Shown here: one piece after another, positions 11,414-22,294 of the stretch | Layout of the letters: every line of letters begins with the position of its first letter | Position numbering within the stretch: position 1 is the first letter of the stretch | From: Cycas panzhihuaensis | Taxonomy: Eukaryota; Cycadophyta | Assembly (NCBI GenBank): GCA_023213395.1 | Contig: CM041465.1 | Coordinates: forward strand, 187,247,741-187,311,740 | Length of the DNA: 64,000 bases | Direction: 5' to 3' | Made by a program: the position numbers and the translations under genes | The notes under the pieces: model-generated | What the model was told of the DNA's origin: nothing | What the model saw: the letters and a program-made list of their open reading frames with translations, nothing else | Databases searched by the model: none

Positions 11414-12826
11414 TATTGCTTAAATTGCTCCATATGTCTAGTTTGATGTGCCTTCAAGGATTTCTAATCTGCATGTTTATAAAAGGCTTAACATAAAGGG
11501 AGTGCAAAAATCTTGGATATAGAAAACCTTTACTTAGGTTTAATGAACCCTATGAATTGTTAGGTAGAAGGTGGATCCAACTCATGCTTTCTCCTATCTA
11601 CCAATGGTACTTAGAGTCAATGTCTTAATTTGCCTAGGCTAAACTAGTAGGTAAAGATTCCTAATGATATGTACACATAATTAGCTTCTAGGTTAGACCC
11701 ACTAACCCTTCACTTAATCCCTTATAAATATCATCATATAACATGTAAAGAAAAATAATTTATATAGCCTAAATAGTTCTAGATTAAAGTTTCTAGAGTA
11801 TGCTAGAAAGCCTTAACTAATATTCAGATACTTTAAATCTAAGATGATTAAGAAAATAACAAAAGAGCTTATAGTAATAGTCAAGCCAAATCAATAGTAC
11901 AAATCTTAGTTCATGGGCAAAATAATCAATCACAAGTTATTAGATAATGCACTTAATAGAATATGATAAAACTAAAGTAAGCTTGAGATGTTTATATTAT
12001 AATGATCAAGATGTTTTGATACAATGATATTGTTGAGTATAGATGCATTACCTACAATGAATCTTTGACACAAAATTGACAAAAATCATAGTCATCTAAG
12101 ATCTTCAGTAGCAAATGCACTTACCGAAGTCATGTTAAGATCTATCAACTTGCTTTTAGATAAGTTCTTTTATATTGAATTACTATTTCCTAAGAATTAG
12201 CATATACATATGAATAAATAATGAACCAAAGACAAAAGTAGGGACTCCTATAATCTTCTTGTCCTTTGCATATGAATCTCTCCAAAAAATACACCTTCCT
12301 TTCATAAGGGATACTCCTCTTATTACTAGTAATTATTGTAGGCAAATGCAAACTTGGTGTAACAATTGAAGATACCTATATCAATGCAAAATAGTCAAAT
12401 ATCTTCCTTCTCTAGTATAGCAATTAGAATTAGTAGCCAAAAATCAAGGAAAATAATTGGAAGTTTGCATCATGATGCCAACTATAGTACTTTTAATAGT
12501 ATAATAGGTAGTAAGGTATAAATGTTTTAAACAGTCTCTCTATTAGAAACTTTATCCTATTCATGAGAATGATTTAAGAGAGATGTATTGCCTTTTGCTC
12601 CCAAGTTTAAATGCATCACTTGAATCAGAAAAGGACCCGTAATCTCTAAGTCTCCCTGTAGTTTACACACTTGATCCTTAATAGGGTTGAGCTTTTAGTC
12701 TTGTTACTTTAGTAGGCCCCTAAGAGTGACATAATAAGTCTTCCAATTCCATACCTCTATTGCCCAGTTTTCAACTTCACTGATAGTATAAAAATTAATT
12801 TGTTGCTTTAACATATCAATCTCCTT
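11414..12826 (-). repeat. Long LTR, copy 1, part a (Tat/Ogre-like gypsy)
   Basis: This stretch aligns along its length with 38347 to about 39780. Shared blocks are GTCTAGTTTGATGTGCCTT, GGTTTAATGA followed by CCCTATGAATT, CCTAGGCTAAACTAGTA, ATGATGCCAACTATA, and ACACTTGATCC or ACACTTAATCC near the right end. Copy 2 adjoins a primer-binding-like site and a gypsy gag on the minus strand, so the repeat is best read as an LTR in minus orientation, with its 3' end at the left. Copy 1 ends TATTGCTT where copy 2 has TGTTACTT. It continues at 19315 after the inserted LINE. Confidence 0.7.
12816..12826. repeat. Target-site duplication, left copy
   Basis: TCAATCTCCTT here is repeated exactly at 19315-19325 on the other side of the minus-strand LINE. 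An 11-bp duplication next to a poly(A) tail is typical of target-primed reverse transcription. Confidence 0.9.
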
Positions 12827-12965
12827 TTTTTTTTTTTTTTGATGAGGTAAGATAATATTGAAGGGGTTTTAACTAGGTCCCCAAACCTTGTACATCGAAG
12901 CCCAGCAGCTCATGAAAGATGACCATGACAAGCCCATGGTCTAGCCTAAATTAAAAAGATTCCTC

Positions 12966-15900
12966 TCAGCCTCCCCTGTCAGCCTCCCCACTATGTGCAT
13001 CAATCCTTACTAGTCTCAGTAGCTCTTCTAGGTAGTCTTCCTTCCAGACCATAGTCCTTTTATTTGTCACAGCCCAATTTGCCAGCCAGTCTACTACTGA
13101 TTTCCCTTCCCTATAGATGTGTTGGATCTGTACACCAATTTTGGAATTCAGAACCTCTTGCATGTCTCTGATAATATCTATGTTGTTCCATATTGGATCC
13201 GCTTCCCCCCTTAAACATCTTATCACATACATAGAGTCGCCTTCAATGATCACCTTCTGTGCACCCTCCTCATCCATCAAAGCTATCGCCTTATGTATGG
13301 TCTGTACCTCTGCTTTTTGGTTTGATTGGATACCTAAGTAATCCACGAAAGCCCAATTCAGATTCCCCATATGATCCTTGCAGAGACCTCCCCCTCCTGC
13401 CTCTCTCGGATTACCTTTGGCAGCTCCATCAAAGTTAAATTTTCCCTAGGTAATATCTGGAGGGATCTATTTGATTGCTCTCCTCCCCTCTCTATCGCGC
13501 TTTGGAAGGCCTACTCGCTAATCCTCTAGGATACCTTCTTCCCCCTTAGGGATCCTGTCCTCCTTTAGGGGAACCAATATTTCTGAGATACAATTCCTTA
13601 TCTCGGCTACCAATATCACCCTATCTATCTCTTTTCCTTAAAAAATTCTCGTGTTACGTTCTTTCTAGATATTCCAAGTACCTACTGGGAGGATCATCTT
13701 CCAAATACTAATAAGCGTTTTACTCTTAAATGGAGAATCCCAAGCAATCCACTGGTCTTTTAGTGTTTTAGATGAAACCCATACTAAACCCAGCCTGGAC
13801 CAAATTTCGTTCCATATACCTTTAGAATAGGGGCAGTGAATACATAGGTGGTCCAGGGTCTTGGCTTCCTCCTTGCATAGAACACACCTATTCACCAGCT
13901 GGATGCCCCGCTTCATGAGATTATCCATTGTAAGGATTTTATTTTGTAGGTATAACCACCAAAAAGTAGCTATCTTCGGAAGGAGCCCCAGCTTCCAAAC
14001 CCCTGCCAACAGGTCATTCTTAGCCCAGCCTTCCCTGTTCATCAACAGGTTATACCCTTCTTTGACCATGTATGATCCCTTAGACGAGAGGGGTCAAACC
14101 TGAGTATCAGGAGTAGACCGCTTTAGAATGTACTGATTATCTAAAACCCCCTTCACTCTCTAAATCTCCTCCTCTAGACCTTGCAACTCCTCAAATGATC
14201 TCCATCGCCTATCCTTATCCTACCCCACCCAGTAATGCTTGATAAGAGACCCAAAGCTATTCTCGCATACCCTCTTCATGATGCCAATATTTGGTAACCC
14301 CCCTAATTTAGAGGGTTCACACCATTTGTCTTCCCAAAACCTTATGCTTTCTCCGTCCCCTAGTTTCCATCATATACCATCTTGTAAGATGGATCGCGTA
14401 GACCGAATAGCTCTCCATATAGGGGATCCCTCGAGGCAAGACTCCTCCTCCATCAGGAAATGTTTATCTCTTAAGTATTTCCTTGCCATGATGCTCCCCC
14501 AGACTGAACCAGATTCTTTGGTAAGTCTCCACCCCATCTTGGCCAAAAGAGCTACGTTAAAAAGGCCTAGCCTTCTAACATTAAATCCTCCCACCCACTT
14601 AGGCTTATAAACCTTCTCCCATGACACTAGATGGACTCTTTTTTTATCTTCAGCCCCAGACCAAAGAAATCTCTTCATAATGCCCTCTAATATAGAGATA
14701 ACCTTGCCCGGCATCTTGAAAATGGATATTTGGTAATCTGGGATGCTCTGAAGTGAGGCCACCACTAGTTGGATTTTCCCAGCCCAGCTAAGAAGTGCCC
14801 CTTTCCATCCCACTAGTTTCCTATTGAATCTACTCACAACGGGGTCCCATAGGTTCTTCCCTATCTTTCCCACAAAAAGGGGCATACCCAGATATGATGT
14901 AGGAAGGGGTCTTCTGGAGATTTCCAGAGCCCTGTTGATCCTCCTCTGCTGCCATTTTGTTGTATTGATAAAGAAGACTAAGCTTTTATCCAAGTTGATT
15001 CTTTAGTTGGTGGCCCTTTCATATGCCTAAAGACCTACTTTTAAGGCCCTAGCCTCCCCTAGGGATGCCTTGCACAGAAAGATGTTATCATCTACAAACT
15101 GGTGATGTATAATATTGTCCAAATTGGAAGATGCCTTCAAACTAGTTATCCATCCTGACCTCTGCCATGATAATAAAGAGGAAGGGAGAAAGGGGATCGT
15201 CTTGTCTTAAACCCATGGATCCAGGAAAGAAAGGTGTCGACCACCCATTTATTATCATCAAAAATGAGACCCTGGATATACAACATTTCATCTAGTCCCT
15301 CCAGACCTCCCCAAAACCAAATGCTTTTAAGCAATCCAACAGACAGTCCCAAGCCACCCTATCGTAGGCCTTGGGCATATCTGTTTTAATTATCATTCCT
15401 GCTTCCTTTCGATGAAGAGTCGAATGCAGAGTATTATGGACAGTAATAATACCATCCGTGATTTGTCTGCCCTTGACAAATTTATCTTAATTTGGAGAAA
15501 TGATAGCCGGGAGGGTCTCCCTGAGGTGATTTGCTAAGACTTTGGCCAAAATCTTATATTTTATGTTACAAAGGCTGATTGGTCTAAAATATTCCATCAC
15601 TTCTGCTCCCTCCTTCTTCGGGATCAAGACCAAAAAGGTGGCTTGCCACTCTTTCAGGATTGTCCGCCTGAGAAAGAATTCATTTAACGCTAATATTAAG
15701 TCATCCTTAATAATCTCCTAGTATTCTTGAAAAAAACTAGGAGGAAACCCATCCAGATCTAGGGCCTTATCCCTACACATTTTAAATAAGGTATTCTCGA
15801 CTTCTTCCTAAGAGAATGGCTTTGTCAGTTTGTTGTTAAGAGCCTCAGAAATCACCTTCAGAATGTGTTGCATAAGACCAGCCCTTAGGTCAGGATCCTG

Positions 15901-17142
15901 GCATCCATATTCTGTGTATAGCTCCTTAAAATATTCCAATGTAATACCACCAAACTGATCCTCCGACTCATGCATCACCCCATCCATACTTCAAAGTTTA
16001 CTGATCCTGTTATGAGCCCTGTGCTTCAAGGTGGACAGATGGAAGAACTTGGTATTTCTGTCCCCCTCCCTAATCCACTGCTCTTTGGATTTCTGTTTCC
16101 AGAGGATTTCCTCCCTAGCCAACACCTCTTCTAATTTTTTGGTGGTGAGGTGTTCAGTTTGATCCAAGTCCTGGGTCCTTCCCTCTATTTGGATCCTATC
16201 CTCGATCCCTTTTAACTCCGACAGTAGGGCAGCTTTGTCTTCAAAGATATTTCCAAAGACCTCCTTGTTCCATATCTTAATTTATTTTTTGATCCAATTT
16301 AACTTCTTCAAGAACCTAAACATAGCACATCCGTGAACCGAGACTCCCCACCACTTGCCAATCTGCCCCCTAAGGTCTGGATGCTTTTGCCACATGAGTT
16401 CGAAATGGAAGGGGGCCCCTTTATAATTACCTGGAACGGACCCGTCGAGAACTAGGGGGGAGTGGTCCAAACTAGACTTCGGTAGAGCCTCTAGATTAGT
16501 TCCTTCGAAGTGGCAGGACCACTCATAGTTTGTTAACATCCTGTCTAATCTGCACTGTATGTGATTATGTCCTAAATAGCTGTTGGACCAGGTATACCTA
16601 GCTCCCCTGAGGGGAACGTCCATCAGGCCTCCCACTTGTAAAAACTCTCCAAGATCAGACATGCTTATGGTCCATCTAGTTTGCCCCCCTATCTTTTCTT
16701 CTAGGCTTAAGGGCGTATTGAAGTCCCCCGCCACCAACTAGGGACCATCCCAATCTTTATGGGCCTCCACCAGTCTTTCCCATAAGCTCTTCCTACCCAC
16801 CACTGATGTGGGGGTATAAATGTTAGTGATCCAATACTCCTTATTAGTCTGAACACAAACCAAACCTAAGGTTATGAAGTGCTCGTGCATGCCCACTACA
16901 TAGCCTTTCCACCTATTTGGGTTCTATAGGGAGGCCACAACCCTAGAGCCTACTGCTCCTGCGACTGTCCTCCCATCTCCCCTTCTCCAGATCTTGTTGA
17001 ACACCTCTCTTTCCTTCACCTAGTCTAGTTTTATCTCTTGCAGGAGGACTACATCTGCATCAGTCCTAATCCTCAATTCCTTTACCAAACGCTACTTTGA
17101 TGGGGCATTGAGGCCCCTAATGTTCTAGGATAAGACTTTCAT
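12966..17142 (-). pseudogene. LINE ORF2: endonuclease, RT, zf-RVT, RNase H
   Basis: ORF2 nicks DNA and copies LINE RNA at the nick. The ATG at 17142 opens MKVLS.NIRGLNAPSK, then VVLLQEIKLD. The endonuclease continues at 16737-16282 with AGDFNTPLSLEEKIGG, YTWSN and SLDHSPLVL. In the RT, PNGKAPGPDGFP-type and RPISLCNIKYKILAKV blocks lie near 15800-15540. FVKGRQITDGII and GLRQDDPLSPF follow at 15480-15180, and the catalytic box FVDD is near 15095. A zf-RVT block with RCVLCKEEAKTLDHL lies near 13880. A C-terminal RNase H reads FNFDGAAKGNP, KAEVQTIHKAI and IEGDSMYVI (13440-13230), so Asp, Glu and Asp are retained. About 1390 codons is the usual length. The frames at 14993, 14069 and 13370 agree with one another and differ from the endonuclease frame, so at least one indel has occurred. 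Several Trp and Gln codons are stops. Confidence 0.92.
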
Positions 17143-17199
17143 GGGTATCCCAGAACCCCCCCCTCATCCCTTCCTACTTCTTAGGGTAGGGCCCTCTAA

Positions 17200-18715
17200 T
17201 GCGCCTCCTCCTTTAATGTACTCTAGTATCCCATATCAATCTGAGCTTGTGTTTCCTTATCTCTGGAAGCCTTTTTAGGTGGTCTTCCCACCTTCTTCTC
17301 CATCCCATAGATTGGGGCCTTCTTTAGGTCCGGTATATTACCCTTTAAGACCCATTTACAAGTCCCACCTCCTCCCCTTTTCGAATCCACTACTTTAGCC
17401 CCAGTTCTAATAGCTCCTTAGACTACGACATCTACCTGCCCCTCCGTAAGGAGTGGCTCTTGAGGTCCCCCCTCTTCAGGCTCTAAAACTAATCCTCTAA
17501 GTCCCAGTTAATATTCTTCATAAGTTGAGCTAGGGCTGGCTCTATAGCTGATGGGGAGGATTCCCCTCCCCTAGACGTCCATCCAACTTCCTTTGATTGA
17601 TCTTTAGATCCCTCTGTCGGTAGTCCCCCTGCTAAGCATTAAGCTAATTCTGTGTTTCTGTCATCATCAACACCTCTGGTTTCTCCCTTTCCTGCCATAG
17701 TTTCCGCTGGTTCTTTGCTACCTTATTCCTGAGAAACCTTGTCTACCAGTTTCTCACTAACTTTTATTTTTTCTATGGGGCATACTGATGTGTGGTTAGA
17801 CTCTGCATCTGTTCCCTGGCCATTATTCTACTCAATGCCTTTAGATGCCTCATTTCCTACACCTCCTAACTGGTCCCCATCCTTATCTAGCCTTTCTGAG
17901 CCGCTAACTAGGCCCTCCCCTCTGATTACTTCTACTTCTCCATCTTCTTTCTCTTTACATTCTTCCTGCTTTTCCATCCTTGCTGGAACCCCTGGGCATT
18001 GAAAAGGGAGATGCCCCCTACATTTACACTTTTCACATCTGAAACCCTCCACTTCATAGAATAAACTTTGGATTATGGATCTATCATTTGACTCAATCTC
18101 AACCTCATCTGGGAGCTCACTATCAAGCCTAGCAAGGACGTAGAATCTTACGTTCATCAGATGGGATCTATGTTTTGTTACCGAGTCCATTGCAAGTAAA
18201 GGCCCTATCATCTTGGCCACCCCTTTAACCGTCTTTGAATTCCAGAAATGAAAGGGTAGCCCTGGCATCTGCACCCAAACTGGGACTTGTTTAACCACAT
18301 GAATCCCATGATCAAAGTCTGGGTGCCACTTCTCCAGAGACATGGCCTTCCTCCCAAACATCCATGGTGATTTAAGAAGAATAGGAATCAAATCCTCCTG
18401 ATTAGCAAACCTAAAAAGGATGCATCCGTTCGGCATTTCCATAACTTGAACCGGGTTTCTAGTTTTCTACTTATTTCTAATCCATTCTCCGATGATGTCC
18501 AACCTTGGTTTGGGGCCCGAAAACCTACCCACCAGGCTATTTTCCCAGTATTGAATGGTCTTTTCAGTGACTTCTTTTGGGATTGAGATTTTAAACCTAT
18601 TTCTAATCTTGATAGGGTATATTTCATGTTCAATATGGTTTCCATTCCTCAGTACGTCAAGGTATGTCCTCCCCAGGGATGAGGACTGAGACTAGTTTGG
18701 TATTACTTGCATCAT
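17200..18715 (-). pseudogene. LINE ORF1: DUF4283 RNA-binding protein, zinc knuckle
   Basis: This is the nucleic-acid-binding partner of ORF2. The ATG pair at 18715 gives MMQVIPN and the frame then runs through TYLDVLRNGN, PKEVTEKTIQYWE, IIGEWIRNK and MEMPNGCILFRF. EKWHPDFD and VPVWVQMPGLPFHFW follow (DUF4283), then a zinc knuckle CEKCKCRGHLPFQCP near 18040-17998. The tail is acidic and low-complexity (17990-17200). The whole of it can be read in one frame, interrupted by stop codons that replace Gln or Trp. No frameshift is needed between 18715 and 17828. It lies directly upstream of ORF2 on the same transcript. Confidence 0.88.
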
Positions 18716-19314
18716 TTAGATAACAAAAAAGAACTTACAATAACTGCATTCACTCATCACTACATAGAATCTATAGATCACTGCATATACTTGCCTCCTT
18801 CCTGCCTTAGATTTCTGCCTCTTTGGGTCTTTTGGAGTACCATGCAAGGATTAATGCTCCTATGGCCTCCACCCTCTGAAGGTTAGCAAGGTTCTATCTG
18901 GCTCCACCCTGGTCAATCTATTTATGGATGTGATGCACCTCGAGTTTGTGTGGATGAGTGGGCGCAGCCTCCTCCCTTCCTTTTTTCACTTCCACCAGGC
19001 CTTCTTTCTAGCTCGTCTTTGAGCTACCTCTATATTTGAGGCCGAGGTCCTCCCTAGCCAGGACTATCCCGCCTCTCCTTCCACTGAGACTTCCTCCGTC
19101 TGTGTCAGATCTTATGTATGCCTTGCTGTCTTCATAGCCTTGTTAAGAACCTGGTCCTTTCATGGCCTCACGCCATCGCAGAGTGCTTCTGGGGGTAGCC
19201 CCACCCTCACCTATGCCACCGTCTCCTACTAACCCTAGCTGCCAGAGCCCTTCGATGCAGTACCGTTCACCCTAACCGTTCGTCATCTTCATTTGCTCTA
19301 GCCGTTCACTCCAC
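18716..19314 (-). promoter_or_regulatory. LINE 5' UTR with probable internal promoter
   Basis: A GC-rich, CpG-containing stretch between the 5' target duplication and ORF1. No protein is apparent. LINE transcription starts from an internal promoter in this position, but I see no motif that pins it down. The left and right limits follow from the ORF1 start and the target duplication. Confidence 0.5.
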
Positions 19315-19325
19315 TCAATCTCCTT
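19315..19325. repeat. Target-site duplication, right copy
   Basis: TCAATCTCCTT, identical to 12816-12826. It marks the 5' end of the LINE. Confidence 0.9.
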
Positions 19326-19450
19326 ATTATTATCTTAAAAAATTCTTTCTTATCCATATTCTCTTCTAGGTTTAGTATAGATGAACTTGAGTATAGAGAA
19401 GTTATGAACATCTGCTATAAGATACTTACTGAGCCTATCTTAAATTCTAA
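19326..19450 (-). repeat. Long LTR, copy 1, part b
   Basis: This continues the alignment of copy 1 with copy 2: both read TAGATGAACTTGAG or TAGATGAATTTAAG, and GATACTTACT or GATACTACCT. It matches 39770-39900. Removing the LINE and one target duplication makes copy 1 contiguous with 11414-12826. Similarity stops near 19450, where copia integrase sequence begins. Confidence 0.7.
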
Positions 19451-21932
19451 ATTTAAATATTAGAGAAGTTAATTAGAGTTAGAACTTAATGAAGAACTTT
19501 CTTCATCAAACTTAACATCTTGCCTAATAGAAATAGTATGAGTAATATGATTAAAAATTCAATAAGCTTTACTTTCTTCATTATGGCTAATGAAGATATA
19601 TTTAGTACTTTTTAGATCAAGTTTTTGTCTCTTCTTTTTAGGAATATGTACCCATATAACACTTCCAAAGACTTTGAGATGTTTAACAGAAGGTTTTTGG
19701 CCTAATCACTTTTGTTCTAGAGTGGTACATGTAACCAACTTAGTAGGTAATCTATTGAGTAGGTAGATGGAGTAATGAAAAACTTCTATGCAAAGCTTTA
19801 GGTCTAAATATTTTAAATTAGCGTACAATGAGCCATTTCTACCAAGGTTTGATTTTTTCATTTTGCTACTCCATTTTGTTATGGCGTATAAGCAATAGAA
19901 TGTTGAAATCTAATGTTATTTTTCTTACAAAAGTGAGTAAGTTCATTATTGAGATATTCTTTGGCATTATTAGTAAGAATTTTTATTTTAAGATTGGATT
20001 GGTTTTCAACTAAGACTTTAAATTATAGGAATATATACAAAATTTCACTATGCTATTTGAGAATGTAAACCCAACACTTTTGAGAGAAGTCATTAATAAA
20101 GGTAACAAAGTATTTGCTTCTTGAGTAATATGTAACATGAAAAGGGCCACATATATTAGAATGAATATGTGTGATTGGTTGTGTAGCTCTAGATTTTGTT
20201 CTATATGGAAAGGGATCCATGTGTTACTTACTTAAAACATAGGCTTTATAAACACCATAGATAATGGCCAAAGGGTATAAACCTTAAACCATGTCATATT
20301 AGTTTAAAAGATGTAGCTTATCATAGCTTATATATCCAAAGTATATGTGCCATAATTAACTAACTAGATTAGATTAGAAATAAAAGAGGTGAATGACATT
20401 CTTTTAGTTGAACAAGTTAGATTTGACAAGCTATAAAGTTCACTTTTGTGATCTATAGGTCTAGAGGCAATTACTTTGAACCTATTAGAAGGTTGTTTTA
20501 TAACAAAATTATCTTTCTAGAATTCTACAACCAAATTCTTTTAACAAATTTGATACATAGATAATAAATTAGGTAGTAAGCCTCGAACACAAAACACATT
20601 ATGAATAGAACCATTTTAAAGAGAAATATCACTTGTTCCTACTACTTTGAATTAAGAACACTGCTAAAGAAGATTTCTTCTCCTAAGTAAGTTCTAGGTT
20701 AATAGGTAGAAAAATATTCTTGATGAGCTATCATATAATAGGAAGCACCAAAATCAAATATCAAAGATGGTGATTATAAAGTAGGGGTTAAGAAAGCTAG
20801 AATATAAGTAGTTAATGAGTTATGAGATTTTGGTTGAATCCCTTTGGATGCTTTCCAAGCCTTAGAGGCTATCCAATTTCTATAGATATTTATGTATGTC
20901 CCTGTCTATGATAGTATGCATAACTTGTATTTGATTATAAGTGGATTTAGGAGGATTTTTAGGTTGATATAAGTGTTAAAAATGGCCTTGTACTGAGTGC
21001 AAGTTGGGGTCACAAACTATTCTAGAGTTTGAGTTATTGAATTTGGAGTTTTGATTGATATGGTTTGGAATGGAACCTTGATATTTTTTCTAAGGTTTAA
21101 AATTGTTGTAAGTTTTAACTAAATTATGATGTTGGTTTGAAGTTTTAGGTCATTATACTAACTTAGCATTTAAAGAAAGAGCATGTGAAGGATCTTTTAT
21201 TTCACTTGTTTGAATAAACATAGGCTAGTATTCGACTAGTTAATTTGTGAGTTCATAAAAAAATATAGTTGGATGATCGTACTATTGTCTAGTAGTTTTA
21301 TAATGATTAAAGGTATTTGGTAGTTTATTTATGTCAAGATGAATGAGTGTGTTATTGTCAATGGCATGTGTTATAGTTGTTGTTTTATCCTTTTAGTAAT
21401 GATAGACTTAACATAATTACCTAAATCTATTTTATTAATTATAAGCTAGAATGAAACTCTTCAAATCTAGAAAAGTCTTTATATTTGAGATCATATAAAT
21501 TTTGTTCCAGCACTATAACTTATGTAGAATCTACTTTGTCATACTTTATTTTTAACTTATTCTAGACTTCAATAAGTATATCTAATTCAATAAACTACTA
21601 TTGGATATTAGGATATAAGGAAGTCAAAATGGTGCTCAAAGCTCCATCATAATTTATCAAATAGATAATATATACATCTAATGTTTGATTAGTAAATTGT
21701 TTGAATTCCCTCATGATATATCTCCACAACTTTTGTTATTTAAGTTGGTTAGAGACTTTAACCTTCTAGTCAGCATAATTTGAGTTAATTAATATTGAAA
21801 TTTTGGTTGTTATGTCACCCTTAGTATAAAAGCTATTTGGAATAAATGGTGGATATAAAAGTGTGTTAAATATGTTAAAAAAGCCCCTTTAAAACATTAA
21901 ACTATTTGATAAGAATTAACTTCTCTTTCCAT
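19450..21932 (-). pseudogene. Decayed copia gag, protease, integrase (minus strand)
   Basis: Ty1/copia polyprotein read right to left. An ATG at 21932 is followed by gag sequence, with YADWKVKV-like and NKIDLGNYVK blocks. The protease region near 20760 reads FDFGASYYM, where active copies have DSGAS. The GAG-pre-integrase and integrase core give SKYFVTFINDFS, then EYLNNELTHFCKKNNI and HSIAYTP.QNGVA (19960-19860), and LNRLPTKLVT. It ends in the domain after the integrase core at about 19450. RT, RNase H and 3' LTR are missing. It abuts the long LTR repeat on the left and another copia's LTR eleven bases from its ATG on the right, so both ends were lost to rearrangement or nested insertion. Confidence 0.85.
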
Positions 21933-21942
21933 TTGTGTTATA

Positions 21943-22274
21943 TGTTGGAATAATATCGATTCTATAAATTTGTGTGAGAGGCACCTAGGAAAGGATCAGG
22001 CCACCACCAATCGACATCGGGCCACCATTAGTTGACATTGAGCCACCTCAAGCTGCCTAGAGCTAACAAGGTAAGTATTTGAATTTGAATTTATTATGTT
22101 TTTAATTTTTCCTACTAACGTTGGGTTGAGGTGGTCTCCCGCCTCCCCAAAACTATATATACATGGGGAGTACCTCCTTGGTGTTTTTAACACTGCCCTC
22201 TTTTTGGAGATTTGATTACTTTTGGAAATAATGGCTTAAGCTCACTCAACCTGCTCTGTCCTCTAGCTCCAACA
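21943..22274 (+). repeat. 5' LTR of plus-strand copia element
   Basis: A 332-bp LTR starting TGTTGGA and ending TCCAACA, a perfect 7-bp terminal inverted repeat. A primer-binding-like site follows at once. It resembles, by order of blocks, the LTRs of the minus copia at 46326-53384: both start (TGTT)GGAATAATAT and contain GTGTTT and TTTTGGAA blocks. The matching 3' LTR was not found, since the element is cut near 28150. Confidence 0.75.
22154..22161 (+). promoter_or_regulatory. TATA-box candidate in copia LTR
   Basis: TATATATA lies about 210 bases into the LTR, in a GC-richer context ending CATGGGGAG. Position and sequence fit the retrotransposon promoter. No transcript evidence is available. 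Confidence 0.45.
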
Positions 22275-22276
22275 TT

Positions 22277-22294
22277 TAGTATCACAGTGCCCAA
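22277..22294 (+). other. Primer binding site of plus-strand copia
   Basis: TAGTATCACAGTGCCC follows the LTR end. It matches the TGGTATCA initiator-Met type with one G-to-A change. Confidence 0.6.

Larger units (their letters stand above)
12827..19314 (-). mobile_element. Nearly full-length L1-type LINE with poly(A) and TSD
   Basis: A 6.49-kb minus-strand element. From its 5' end at the right it has a GC-rich 5' UTR (18716-19314), ORF1 (18715 to about 17200), ORF2 (17142 to about 12966), a short 3' UTR and a poly(A) tail, seen as T14 at 12827-12840. The exact 11-bp duplication TCAATCTCCTT flanks it. It sits inside copy 1 of the long LTR, so it is younger than that LTR. It keeps many CpG sites and is clearly GC-richer than its surroundings, which supports a more recent insertion. 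Its frames are broken mostly by single stop codons, with few indels. Confidence 0.92.

Noticed and set aside
13117-15006. Plus-strand ORFs across the LINE (13117-13341, 13861-14103, 14239-14610, 14824-15006)
   Set aside because: They are antisense to well-supported RT, zf-RVT and RNase H sequence and show no family features.
15146-15352. Minus-strand ORF MGLSVGLLKSIWFWGG
   Set aside because: The conserved RT text (GLRQDDPLSPF) is in another frame over the same bases, so this one is a shadow.
18388-18645. Minus-strand ORF starting METILNMKY as the ORF1 N-terminus
   Set aside because: A different frame gives the conserved DUF4283 text (PKEVTEKTIQYWE, IIGEWIRNK) continuous with the frame downstream, so this ORF is a shadow.
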